Origin: Phycisphaerales bacterium
GTDB lineage: Bacteria; Bacteroidota; Bacteroidia; Chitinophagales; Chitinophagaceae
Direction of reading: 5' to 3'
Length of the DNA: 35,697 nucleotides
Assembly (NCBI GenBank): GCA_030054025.1
Contig: JASGCQ010000017.1
Coordinates: forward strand, 1-35,697
Under the pieces are notes generated by a model. That model saw only the letters and a program-made list of their open reading frames with translations, was not told where the DNA came from and did not search any database. This document shows, one piece after another, positions 7,435-15,474 of the stretch. Within the stretch, counting starts at the first letter, position 1. Each line of letters begins with the position of its first letter. The position numbers were made by a program, and so were the translations under genes.

Positions 7435-8610
7435 ATGGGACAAGACAAATTTTATTTAGAGAAAGTTTTTCCAGAGGCTGACAAAATCTTCTCATTTCAT
7501 TACAAGACCGTTGATGAAATAAAAGATAACAGTATTTACATTCTTGATACAATGGTTTTACTTGTTCCATACTTTACGAGCAAAGAATCAGTTGAAGACT
7601 TTTCAAAAATATTCAAAAAGCTGAAAGAAGAAAATAAGCTACTTATTCCGGCAAGAGTAGCAAGAGAATTTGCAAAAAACAGAGGACAAAAAATCGCCGA
7701 AACCTACAACAAAATCATAGAATCGGAAGAAAGACTAAATAAGGCACAAATAACTTTGGAGAAATTTCCAATTTTCGAATCAAATGAGGATTATATTAAG
7801 CTTAAAGAAATTGAAGCAGAAATATCAAAACTAAAAGATCAGTACAGGGAAAAGCTAAAGGAGCTTTCTGAAGATTTAAAAAATTGGAAATGGGACGACC
7901 CTGTGAGTAAAATGTATCAAGAAATATTTACTGCTGACACGGTAATAGAAGTTCAATTAGCAGAAGCTGAATTAATAAAGAGTTTAGAGTTTCGTTTTGA
8001 ACATTTTATACCACCTGGTTATAAAAAGACCGACCAAAACAAACCTGATAGCGGTATAGGAGATTTAATAATCTGGCAAACAACCTTAGAAATTGGGAAA
8101 GACAAAAATTCCGATATAATTTTTGTTACAAATGAAGAACAGAATGATTGGTTTTATAGACATCAAGGAACTGCGATTTCACCTAAATACGAATTACTAG
8201 ACGAGTTTAGACGATTTACAAATGGTAAATCAATAAACATCATAAATTTCTCAAACTTCCTTCTTTCTCAAAACGCACAAACGACAACAGTTGAGGAAGT
8301 AAAAATCCTTTATGCTGACACAGGTTTTAAGATAATTAATAAAGAAGAGTTTTTACTTCATCTTTTTGAAAGCGAAGAAATATTCAGACAAAAGAATGGT
8401 TTTTTGGGAGCTAAGTTTTTCGTTGAGACAGTATTAGCAGACAAAAGTTATGACATTGGTTCAAGTTGGGAATTATTCAAACAATTGGAAGGGAAAGAAA
8501 TTGAAAGCTATGAATGGAAAGACCCTAAAGGTGTGTACAGACCATTGAGAGCAGTACGAGTTAAGAAACATACTTCAATAGAAACAGACACGCCAAGTGA
8601 CAAGGTTTGA
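7435..8610 (+). CDS. PIN-like domain nuclease (DUF4935 type)
   Basis: 391 residues. A PIN-like fold is indicated by D38 in IYILDTMVLLVPY, the helix IPARVAREF with R77-E78, D210 in SGIGDLIIW, and the strand IIFVTNEEQNDW (228-239). Together these give the set of acidic residues used for metal-dependent RNA or DNA cleavage. Residues about 85-155 are Lys/Glu-rich and likely form a helical hairpin or coiled coil, usual for this large PIN-like group. Such proteins occur alone in defence islands and on mobile DNA; the target is unknown. The gene is the only cargo of the first cassette-like unit (7396-8810). About 90 C-terminal residues have no recognised domain. Confidence 0.75.
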   Translation: MGQDKFYLEKVFPEADKIFSFHYKTVDEIKDNSIYILDTMVLLVPYFTSKESVEDFSKIFKKLKEENKLLIPARVAREFAKNRGQKIAETYNKIIESEERLNKAQITLEKFPIFESNEDYIKLKEIEAEISKLKDQYREKLKELSEDLKNWKWDDPVSKMYQEIFTADTVIEVQLAEAELIKSLEFRFEHFIPPGYKKTDQNKPDSGIGDLIIWQTTLEIGKDKNSDIIFVTNEEQNDWFYRHQGTAISPKYELLDEFRRFTNGKSINIINFSNFLLSQNAQTTTVEEVKILYADTGFKIINKEEFLLHLFESEEIFRQKNGFLGAKFFVETVLADKSYDIGSSWELFKQLEGKEIESYEWKDPKGVYRPLRAVRVKKHTSIETDTPSDKV

Positions 8611-8623
8611 CAAAAACTGCAGG

Positions 8624-8814
8624 CAACAAAAGGTTTTGTGCAATTGGGGCATGACGTTGCAGCAATCATCGGCAGTGCATATCCAAGCTTTATATTCGGC
8701 GGACGTAATTCTGCCGGGCAGTAGTTCTAAACTTCAGCTTTTAGTTATAAATTTAGCTTTGGTTCCGGGCGGACAGTTGGTTAATTCCCCAACTGCACAA
8801 AGCCTCGAACGTTG
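8624..8814. repeat. Palindromic cassette-end module B
   Basis: Left arm TTTGTGCAATTGGGG (8635-8649) and right arm CCCCAACTGCACAAA (8787-8801) are complementary at 14 of 15 positions. The module starts at a CAAC and ends at GTTG, the same outer bases as module C. The middle holds repeated GGCGGAC motifs (8699-8705 and 8769-8775). It fills nearly the whole gap between the PIN-like gene and the DUF1643 gene. An 87-codon open frame crosses it but is not protein-like. Confidence 0.6.
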
Positions 8815-8824
8815 TGTGCAATTT
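8811..8824 (+). repeat. Cassette junction repeat, copy 2
   Basis: GTTGTGTGCAATTT, an exact copy of 7396-7409. It forms the right edge of module B and lies 32 bases before the DUF1643 start codon. Confidence 0.6.
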
Positions 8825-8856
8825 CGCAAAACCTTAAACAAGAAAAATAATCCAAA

Positions 8857-9366
8857 ATGAATATAATAAGGACAGCAATTTTTTCAGACGACAAGAAATA
8901 TCGTTATAGACTAGAAAGAATATTTGACGAAGATTTGTATAAAGTAGCGTTTGTTGGTGTAAATCCTTCTATTGCTGATGACATTGAAGACGACAAAACT
9001 ATTACCAAATGTATCAACTACGCAAAAAATTGGGGATATGGTGGAATTGTAATGGTAAATTTATTTGGTTTAATTTCTACTGACCCAAGCCTATTAAAAA
9101 TAGCAGAAAATCCAATTGGAACTGATAATGATAAACATTTGAATGAAGTATTTAACTCAGTTGGAACTATTGGAAAAATAGTTTGTTGTTGGGGTGAAAA
9201 TGGAAAACTATTTAACAGAGATAAGGAAGTATTAAAAATGATAGATGAACCGTATTGTTTAAAAATAAATGCTGATAACAGTCCAGCTCACCCATTGTAT
9301 TTAGCAAGTGATTTAGAACCAATAAATTATTTAGATTACCTAAAACACAAACTAAACATAAAGTAG
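8857..9366 (+). CDS. DUF1643 family protein
   Basis: 169 residues, whole family length. The DUF1643 signature is visible: a short N-terminal strand pair (RTAIFSDDKKYRYRLER), then VAFVGVNPSIADDIEDDKTI (31-49), YGGIVMVNLFGLISTDP, and the strand KIVCCWGENG. Near the C-terminus NADNSPAHPLYLA is also typical. The biochemical role of this family is not established; its members are often found on mobile DNA. It is the first gene of the second cassette-like unit (8811-10263) and is followed after six bases by a lipoprotein gene, so the two are probably co-transcribed. Confidence 0.85.
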   Translation: MNIIRTAIFSDDKKYRYRLERIFDEDLYKVAFVGVNPSIADDIEDDKTITKCINYAKNWGYGGIVMVNLFGLISTDPSLLKIAENPIGTDNDKHLNEVFNSVGTIGKIVCCWGENGKLFNRDKEVLKMIDEPYCLKINADNSPAHPLYLASDLEPINYLDYLKHKLNIK

Positions 9367-9372
9367 CTAATT

Positions 9373-10134
9373 ATGAAAAAGCATACTTTAATATTCTATT
9401 CTATATTTATTTTCTTTTTTGTGTTATCATGTAATAATGAAAACACGTCAGTAGAAAATAAAAACGAAGAAAGTAAGTCATCATCAATATTTTCAAATGA
9501 AAGTGATGATGAAACACTTATCAAGGAATTAATTTCTAATTGGACTAAATTAGACCCTGCAATTATAGGTGGTCCATGGGAATTAAAAGATTTTAATGCT
9601 ATTAAAAATATAGAGATTAGTAACATAAGTAAAAATAATTTATCAACTACAGCTAATTTAACTTTTGAAACAAAAAATGGAACGGAAACAAAAATTGAAT
9701 ACTCACTTGTATTTGACAAAAGCAAATGGGCTATTTTAGAAATAAATCATCATAGTTGTTTCCCACCAATTTCGATAGACGTAATTGAAGGAAGAAAAAA
9801 ATTAAACATTAGAAGTACAAATGAAAACTTAACTAGTAACAATGAAAAGCTAGAAGAAGAAGTTAATAATCCACAAAGTGAAAATAACTCAAACGTATTG
9901 AGTAATCAAATTATAGAGGAAAACAATAGCTATAAAAACTATCAGGTAAAAACTGACAAAGCATATTTTTATAACTATGCTGATTTTTCAGAAAAAAGAA
10001 AAGCATATTTAGTAAAGCACGAAAAAATTAAAGCAATAAAAACAGAGAATGAATTTGTCTATGTAGAATTTACTAATGCGAATGGAAAAGAAACAAGCGG
10101 ATGGATTTCTAAGGATGACATTGAAGAAGAATAA
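9373..10134 (+). CDS. Lipoprotein with C-terminal SH3-like domain
   Basis: 253 residues. A signal sequence ends in the lipobox VLSC with C20 as lipidation site, so the protein should be membrane-anchored. Residues about 45-135 form a small beta-rich domain (ETLIKELISNWTKLDP... SLVFDKSKWAILEINHHSC). An Asn/Glu-rich linker (about 140-185) leads to an SH3-like domain (about 190-250: YQVKTDKAYFYNYADFSEKRKAYL ... GWISKDDIEE), as in proteins that bind peptidoglycan or a partner protein. No enzyme motif is seen. It is the last gene of the second cassette-like unit and is followed by module C. A role could be envelope-related; this is inference only. Confidence 0.7.
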   Translation: MKKHTLIFYSIFIFFFVLSCNNENTSVENKNEESKSSSIFSNESDDETLIKELISNWTKLDPAIIGGPWELKDFNAIKNIEISNISKNNLSTTANLTFETKNGTETKIEYSLVFDKSKWAILEINHHSCFPPISIDVIEGRKKLNIRSTNENLTSNNEKLEEEVNNPQSENNSNVLSNQIIEENNSYKNYQVKTDKAYFYNYADFSEKRKAYLVKHEKIKAIKTENEFVYVEFTNANGKETSGWISKDDIEEE

Positions 10135-10142
10135 ACTGCACT

Positions 10143-10267
10143 CAACATCGGTTTTGCGATAGTGGGGCTTTAGTGTTCCGCAGACACATTTGTGGTTCAT
10201 CAAAGTTCAGTTCTCCGCATCAACATTTGTGGTGAAAATCGCCACTTCGCCAAGCCCCAAACCGTTG
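10143..10267. repeat. Palindromic cassette-end module C (attC-like)
   Basis: The left half CAAC-AT-CGGTTT (10143-10154) ... GGGGCTT (10164-10170) pairs with AAGCCCC-AAACCG (10252-10264) and GTTG (10264-10267). Eight or nine bases bulge from one strand, as extrahelical bases do in folded attC sites. The total length of 125 bases is within the attC range. The loop holds a direct repeat of CATTTGTGGT (10187-10196 and 10224-10233). ACTCAAC at 10140-10146 fits the R'' consensus RYYYAAC, but the right end GTTGTAG does not fit GTTRRRY. Confidence 0.6.
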
Positions 10268-10629
10268 TAGCCAATGGTAGGACGACCGTTCCAAAGACGA
10301 CCGACCGACCAAAATTTAAATCTTATCCCATAAACAAATCATCTTGACACGTGGACAACATACTGACCATATTTCAACTCGACAAATGGTAGTAAGCCGA
10401 CACTCAAGCCCAACCCTTCGTGTTTTATTTTTTCGCACCGCACTTTTTTAAAAACAATTTTAGCCAGCCGCACAAGTGGCACATTTGCTTTTGCCCCGAC
10501 ACACAAAGCCAACGCTTTGGCAAAAGCAAAAGAGCCAAATCTCCCACCGCACCGAATGACATTTGTGCCAAGAACTTGCATTTTTTTACGTATTTTGGCC
10601 AACTATAAATTAATACTGAATAATTCATA
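10268..10629. other. Gene-free stretch before hsdM with a long hairpin
   Basis: Open frames of 60-90 codons on both strands are not protein-like. The main structure is a hairpin: TTTGCTTTTGCC (10484-10495) and GGCAAAAGCAAA (10519-10530) are exactly complementary over 12 bases, and the stem extends to 18 pairs with two mismatches (10478-10495 with 10519-10536). The loop contains ACACAAAGCC, which recalls the CACAAAGCC motif of modules A and B. The stretch may be a gene-less or decayed cassette end, and it must also hold the hsdM promoter, which I could not assign. Confidence 0.45.
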
Positions 10630-12153
10630 ATGACCGATATAAAGAACTTAGAAAAAACCCTTTGGACAGCAGCCGACAAGATGCGGAGCAATATGGATGC
10701 TGCCGAATATAAACACGTTGTATTGGGACTTATTTTCTTAAAATATATTTCAGACGCTTTTAGCGAGTTGTATGATAAACTTGCGGAAGGCAAAGGCGAA
10801 TACGAAGGTGCAAACCCCGAAGATGCTGACGAATATTTAGCCAACAACATTTTCTTTGTTCCTGAAAAAGCCCGTTGGCAATTTCTGCAAGACAGAGCCA
10901 AACAACCCAGCATTGGCAAACTGATTGACGATGCAATGGATGCCATTGAAAAACAGAACAGCAGTTTGAAAGGTGTGTTGCCAAAAATTTATGCCGACCC
11001 CGAACTGAACAAACAACGACTTGGCGAACTTATTGACTTGATTGGAACTATTGGCTTTAACCAAAAAGGACACGTTTCCAAAGACCTTTTGGGTAGAGTG
11101 TATGAATATTTCTTAGGGCAGTTTGCTGATGCTGAAGGCAAAAAAGGCGGACAGTTTTATACGCCTGAAAGCATTGTAAAACTATTGGTGAAAATGCTTG
11201 AACCTTTCAATGGCAGGGTGTATGACGGCTGCTGCGGAAGCGGTGGAATGTTTGTGCAAAGTGAAAAGTTTGTTGAAGAACATCAGGGCAATTTCAAAGA
11301 CCTTTCTGTTTACGGTCAGGAAAGCAACCCAACTACCTTGCGACTGGCAAAAATGAACCTTGCCATTCGTGGCATTGATGCAAAAATTGAATTGGGGGAT
11401 ACTTTTCTGGACGACAAACACAAAGACCTGAAAGCCGATTTTATTTTGGCTAATCCACCGTTTAACATCAGCGACTGGAGTGGCGAACAATTGCGTGACG
11501 ACCAACGCTGGAAATACGGTGTGCCACCCACAGGCAACGCCAACTACGCTTGGTTGCAACACTTCATACACAAACTTAGCCCCAACGGAACGGCAGGCAT
11601 TGTGTTGGCAAACGGCAGTATGAACAGCAACACAGGCAACGAAGGCGAAATACGCAAAAACCTGATTGAAGCAGGGCTGATTGATTGTATGGTGAGTTTG
11701 CCTGCACAGTTGTTTTTTAATACACAAATACCTGCCTGCCTTTGGTTTTTGGCTCGAAACAAAACAAACGGAAAATATAGAAACCGTAGCAACGAAATAC
11801 TTTTTATTGACGGCAGAAAATTAGGTGTGCTGATAAACCGCAGAAACAAAGAACTGACCGAAAAAGACCTGAAACAAATTGCCGACACTTACCACAATTG
11901 GCGAAACCCAAAAGGCAAATACCAAGATATTGACGGCTTTTGCAAAAATGCCAGCATTGAAGAAGTAAAAAAGAACAACTATGTTCTAATGCCTGGGAGA
12001 TATGTAGGCACTGAAGAAGAAGAAAGTGGCGGTATTTTATTTGAAGATAAAATGCAAACCTTAACGGCTGCATTGGCAGAGCAATTTGCCAAACGTAACG
12101 ATTTGGAGCAAAAAATAATAAGTAATTTAGCAAGTATTGGTTTTAACATTTAA
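10630..12153 (+). CDS. hsdM: Type I restriction-modification, methyltransferase subunit
   Basis: 507 residues, normal length. HsdM makes N6-methyladenine in DNA using SAM, in complex with HsdS. The N-terminal helical HsdM domain is at about 5-140 ([38 protein letters not shown]). The N6 adenine methylase domain has [17 protein letters not shown] (174-190), the SAM-binding motif [13 protein letters not shown] (198-210), where the second position of the usual D-x-C/A-C-G-S-G is Cys, and the catalytic NPPF (275-278). The C-terminus is complete. It heads the defence block; the specificity gene lies downstream after two inserted genes, and no full hsdR is in the window. Confidence 0.95.
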   Translation: MTDIKNLEKTLWTAADKMRSNMDAAEYKHVVLGLIFLKYISDAFSELYDKLAEGKGEYEGANPEDADEYLANNIFFVPEKARWQFLQDRAKQPSIGKLIDDAMDAIEKQNSSLKGVLPKIYADPELNKQRLGELIDLIGTIGFNQKGHVSKDLLGRVYEYFLGQFADAEGKKGGQFYTPESIVKLLVKMLEPFNGRVYDGCCGSGGMFVQSEKFVEEHQGNFKDLSVYGQESNPTTLRLAKMNLAIRGIDAKIELGDTFLDDKHKDLKADFILANPPFNISDWSGEQLRDDQRWKYGVPPTGNANYAWLQHFIHKLSPNGTAGIVLANGSMNSNTGNEGEIRKNLIEAGLIDCMVSLPAQLFFNTQIPACLWFLARNKTNGKYRNRSNEILFIDGRKLGVLINRRNKELTEKDLKQIADTYHNWRNPKGKYQDIDGFCKNASIEEVKKNNYVLMPGRYVGTEEEESGGILFEDKMQTLTAALAEQFAKRNDLEQKIISNLASIGFNI

Positions 12154-12166
12154 AAAAAGGCATACT

Positions 12167-13105
12167 ATGAACTACGATATAAAAATACAAGGTGAAGATG
12201 AAGACAATGGCTTAATGGAATTTGACCGTTTAGCTCAGTTGACCAAATCAACAAAAGATATTGCTACTAAGGCACTGATGCTGCGATTAAGAGGTTTTAG
12301 CGAAATTACCCCTGATAAGCATTTAAAAAAAGCCTTGTCAATGTATCTGCAAAACATATCAGGAAATAACAAGGATGGAACCGCTCTTACAATAGATTGT
12401 ATTCACTTTTCAGAAACAATAAAAGGTTTGCAGTACGATGTTTTCAAACCCAAGGAAGAAGTATTAGCCTTAACGCCAATGGCTTTGGTCATTCAGTCTT
12501 TTCAAACAGCGCTGAGTGATAAAGAAGAGGCGGATTTAGATAAACCATTATTAAAGTCGCTAATGGGTTTCAAGAAAAATTTTCTGAGTGATAATGAAAT
12601 TTTTTATCTCGCAAACAGAGGTAGCATTGCTGAGGTAAAAATTACCAAAGATGATTTTCAAAAAATAAGTCTATTGGAAGACAGTATCCCTGAACCACAA
12701 AAGGCAGTAGTAAATGGACAGCTTGATGAAATGAAGTTATCAAAGGGTAAGTTGGGTTTACAAACAGAACAGGGCTTTGTTAATGTTTTTGCGAATGATA
12801 ATTCAATTCTCCAACGTATTGTTTCATTTATGGGTAAGGAAGTTACCATTTATGGAATGGCACATTATAAACCCAATGGAAAGTTAAGTTTTATTGAAAT
12901 ACAAGAATTTGGCGAGCCAAATGCAACGGATAAATTTTTCTCCAAATTGCCAAGTGCAACTACTGCACATCAACAACTATTATTTCAGGTTAAACAAACT
13001 AAAAAATCCGGTTCGCTAGATGCATTAAGAAGCATTTCTGGTTTGCTCAAAGATGAAATAAACGATGAGCAATTTAATGAAATGATAAAAGACATACACA
13101 GATGA
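12167..13105 (+). CDS. Unknown protein paired with a PIN toxin inside the hsd locus
   Basis: 312 residues from the ATG chosen here (MNYDIKIQGEDEDNG), 13 bases after hsdM; an earlier start would lie inside hsdM. I do not recognise the family. The first 60 residues look helical (GLMEFDRLAQLTKSTKDIATKALMLRLRGFS) and could be an oligomerisation or DNA-binding part. Residues about 85-130 are strand-rich. A later part (KGKLGLQTEQGFVNVFANDNSILQRIVSFMGKEVTIYGMAHY, about 200-245) looks like a small beta-barrel. The stop overlaps the start of the PIN gene (ATGA), the typical spacing of an antitoxin-toxin pair, so an antitoxin role is the best guess, although the protein is much larger than most VapB-type antitoxins. 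Confidence 0.6.
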   Translation: MNYDIKIQGEDEDNGLMEFDRLAQLTKSTKDIATKALMLRLRGFSEITPDKHLKKALSMYLQNISGNNKDGTALTIDCIHFSETIKGLQYDVFKPKEEVLALTPMALVIQSFQTALSDKEEADLDKPLLKSLMGFKKNFLSDNEIFYLANRGSIAEVKITKDDFQKISLLEDSIPEPQKAVVNGQLDEMKLSKGKLGLQTEQGFVNVFANDNSILQRIVSFMGKEVTIYGMAHYKPNGKLSFIEIQEFGEPNATDKFFSKLPSATTAHQQLLFQVKQTKKSGSLDALRSISGLLKDEINDEQFNEMIKDIHR

Positions 13106-13558
13106 AAAACATTGTAATAGACACCTGTGTATTGATACATATCGTTAGAGAAACCATCACAGGGAAGAATTGTTTGGATGCTTTGCAAAAATTTGATGAA
13201 GCACCTAATATCATTGTTTCAGTAGTTACCAAAGCAGAGTTACAATCCTTCATATTGCAGAATAATTGGGGCAAACAGAAAGTCGAAAGATTAAATAAAA
13301 TTCTATCAGACATTACCTGTATTGATATAGTGAATTCCGACAAACTGTTACTTAATTCCTATACAGAGGTTGACGCTTTTTCAAAACGAAAATTAGAAGG
13401 TAAGAAGGGCCATTTATTATCTGGCTCTGCCCGTAAGATGGGCAAATGACCTTTGGATTGCTGCTACAGCTTATGCTTTGGATATTCCATTAATGACAAC
13501 AGATGGCGATTTTGATCACTTAAATGGCGTTTTCTTAAATGTGATGAAAGTAGTATGA
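13102..13558 (+). pseudogene. PIN domain toxin (VapC-like) with a frameshift
   Basis: The first frame gives MKNIVIDTCVLIHIVRE... to GSARKMGK, then TGA at 13447-13449. The next frame continues at once with NDLWIAATAYALDIPLMTTDGDFDHLNG and ends with TGA at 13556-13558. Joined, the two give a complete PIN ribonuclease of about 150 residues with D7, E46, the Asp of NDLWIAA and the Asp of TTDGDFDHL. The shift is +1 at 13444-13447 (GGC AAA TGA C). A loss of two A residues from an expected AAAAAT is the simplest cause, but the AAA-UGA-C context also recalls the programmed +1 shift of prfB. Without the shift the product lacks two catalytic acids and is probably inactive. It overlaps the upstream partner gene by four bases. 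Confidence 0.8.
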
Positions 13559-13615
13559 GTAGTGTAATGAAAAATCAGTTAGAAACCATCGGCAAAAACT
13601 TAAAAGAAATTGGCT

Positions 13616-14860
13616 ATGAGTTTTAGTGGATGGAACAAATATCAACTTGGTGATTTAGTAGAAGTCAAAGGTGGCAAACGCTTACCTAAAGGCAAAATTT
13701 TGCAACAAGAAAAAACAAATCATCCGTATATTAGAATTACAGATTTAAACGGTAGAAAGATTGATAAAAATAACTTACTCTACGTAAGTGACGATATATT
13801 TCAAAGTATTAGCAGATACATTGTCAATACAGACGACATAATTTTATCAATTGTTGGAACAATTGGTTTGATTGCTAAAATTGATAGCGAACTAAATAAT
13901 GCAAGTCTTACCGAAAATTGTGTAAAGTTTATTGAACCAAAAGGAATTGAAAGGGAATTTTTGTTTTACTATTTAACAACCACAGACTGTCAAAATGAAA
14001 TTAGAAGTAAAACAATTGGAACTACACAGCCTAAGTTACCAATCTATAATATCAAATCACTTGAAATAAATCTTCCAAACCTTAAAACCCAACAGAGCAT
14101 TGCATCCATCCTTTCAAGTTTAGACGATGCCATAGAACTAAACCAACAAATCAATAAAACGCTGGAAGAAATGGCAAAAGCCATTTTCAAAGAATGGTTT
14201 GTTGATTTCAATTTCCCCAATGCCACAGGCAAATTTCAGGAAACCGAAATCGGTAAAATTCCTGTCGGTTGGAAGGCGGGGAAGTTGGGAGATGTTTGTG
14301 AGGTTAATAAAAACACTTTGAACAAAAAAAATGATTTGCTTGACTGGATTGATTACATAGAAATTTCAGAAGTTAGTAAAGGACTAATAGGAAAAGTAAC
14401 CCGATATAATATAGGTGAAGAACCAAGTAGAGCAAAAAGAAAATTAAAGCACGGTGATACTGTTTTGTCAACAGTTAGACCAGATAGGGGTTCATATTTC
14501 TTGGCAATTGAACCTAAAAAAACAGACATAGCATCTACAGGATTTGCAGTTTTTTCACCGCTGAAAGTTCCGTTTAGTTTTTTGCACTTGTTTCTCACGG
14601 ATGAAGTAAGTTTTAAATATTACGGGCAAGTGGCAAATGGCGGAGCATACCCCGCAATCAATCCAATTACAATTATGGAAATGGATTTAATTATACCTGA
14701 TGACGAAATATTAAGTGATTTTCACAAAATAGTCGAACCGTTCTTTATTCAAATTCAGCAAAACATTGAAGAAAACCAATCCCTAATCAACTTGAGAGAT
14801 ACTCTACTCCCAAAATTGATGAAGGGAGAAATAGAAATTCAGGAAAAGGAAACAGTTTAA
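13616..14860 (+). CDS. hsdS: Type I restriction-modification, specificity subunit
   Basis: 414 residues from ATG at 13616 (MSFSGWNKYQLGDLVEVKGGKR); a TTG six bases earlier is also possible. HsdS binds the split DNA target and holds two HsdM subunits. Two target recognition domains are clear: residues about 8-160 (YQLGDLVEVKGGKRLPKG ... YNIKSLEINLPNL) and about 220-375 (GWKAGKLGDVCEVNKNTL ... ITIMEMDLIIPDDE). Each is followed by a helical spacer (QQSIASILSSLDDAIELNQQINKTLEEMAKAIFKEWFVDF and the matching C-terminal copy ending in LRDTLLPKLMKGEIEI). A 19-codon open frame at 13567-13626 overlaps the start and is probably not a gene. Together with hsdM it should give a working methyltransferase even without HsdR. 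Confidence 0.93.
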   Translation: MSFSGWNKYQLGDLVEVKGGKRLPKGKILQQEKTNHPYIRITDLNGRKIDKNNLLYVSDDIFQSISRYIVNTDDIILSIVGTIGLIAKIDSELNNASLTENCVKFIEPKGIEREFLFYYLTTTDCQNEIRSKTIGTTQPKLPIYNIKSLEINLPNLKTQQSIASILSSLDDAIELNQQINKTLEEMAKAIFKEWFVDFNFPNATGKFQETEIGKIPVGWKAGKLGDVCEVNKNTLNKKNDLLDWIDYIEISEVSKGLIGKVTRYNIGEEPSRAKRKLKHGDTVLSTVRPDRGSYFLAIEPKKTDIASTGFAVFSPLKVPFSFLHLFLTDEVSFKYYGQVANGGAYPAINPITIMEMDLIIPDDEILSDFHKIVEPFFIQIQQNIEENQSLINLRDTLLPKLMKGEIEIQEKETV

Positions 14861-14931
14861 CAATCAGCTGTTTGAATAAGCCCAATTGAAACAAGAAAAT
14901 AAAGGCAAAAAATAATAACTTTGAAACGAAT

Positions 14932-15474
14932 ATGACACCATTAACTAATAACGATATAGAAAGTGAATTAAGCTATGCTTATCTGCACGCTGTAGCATCA
15001 AAAGTTGGTGCATCTTGCAGCATTGCCAATAGGTCGCTTGACGGAAATGGAATTGATGCCGCCATAACAGGTTGGGGACCTTTCCCAGACGGAGGTTATT
15101 TAACAGAAATTACAATTCACGTTCAGTTGAAAGCAACTGTATCCGTTCCAGCTGAGCAAAATGGTCATCTATCCTACTTCTTAAGCGAAACAAGGCGTTA
15201 TGATGATTTAAGAGCTGATACTGTTTCAGTTCCCCGTATTTTGGTAGTTTTATTTCTACCAGAAAATCCCGCAGATTGGTTGACTATTTCGCCAAATGAG
15301 TTGATAATGAAAAAATGTGCTCATTGGACAAGTTTGAGAGGTGCTGGAGCATCAACCAACAAAACAGGGGAAACGGTATATCTGCCAACCGCACAAATTT
15401 TCGATACAAACAACCTTACAGACATTTTTTCCAAATTGTCTCGCAAAGAAGTTTTAACTTACACTAAGCCATGA
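14932..15474 (+). CDS. DUF4365 family predicted nuclease
   Basis: 180 residues. The DUF4365 pattern is present: an N-terminal helix (IESELSYAYLHAVASKVG), D42 in LDGNGIDAAITG, and ITIHVQLKAT with Q65-L-K67. This spacing of Asp and Q/E-x-K is that of a PD-(D/E)xK restriction-like fold, so metal-dependent cleavage of DNA is expected; activity is not proven for most members. A TAACTTTG box at 14916-14923 stands only eight bases before the ATG and could give a nearly leaderless transcript, though no good -33 element was found. The stop overlaps the next gene (ATGA), so the two form a unit that is separate from hsdS. Confidence 0.75.
   Translation: MTPLTNNDIESELSYAYLHAVASKVGASCSIANRSLDGNGIDAAITGWGPFPDGGYLTEITIHVQLKATVSVPAEQNGHLSYFLSETRRYDDLRADTVSVPRILVVLFLPENPADWLTISPNELIMKKCAHWTSLRGAGASTNKTGETVYLPTAQIFDTNNLTDIFSKLSRKEVLTYTKP

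Noticed and set aside
8597..8860. 87-codon open frame on the plus strand
   Set aside because: It lies across palindromic module B, starts inside the PIN-like gene and ends on the DUF1643 start. The composition is not protein-like.
10339..10608. Open frames on both strands before hsdM (62-87 codons)
   Set aside because: They overlap the hairpin at 10478-10536 on opposite strands and match no family; their openness comes from few stop triplets in the repeat.
12137..12166. Upstream start for the PIN-partner gene
   Set aside because: It would overlap the hsdM end and add ten residues ([10 protein letters not shown]) with no support; the ATG at 12167 has a normal short spacing.
13567..13626. 19-codon open frame before hsdS
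   Set aside because: It overlaps the hsdS start and is too short to judge; it may be a relic or a translated leader, but nothing supports a function.
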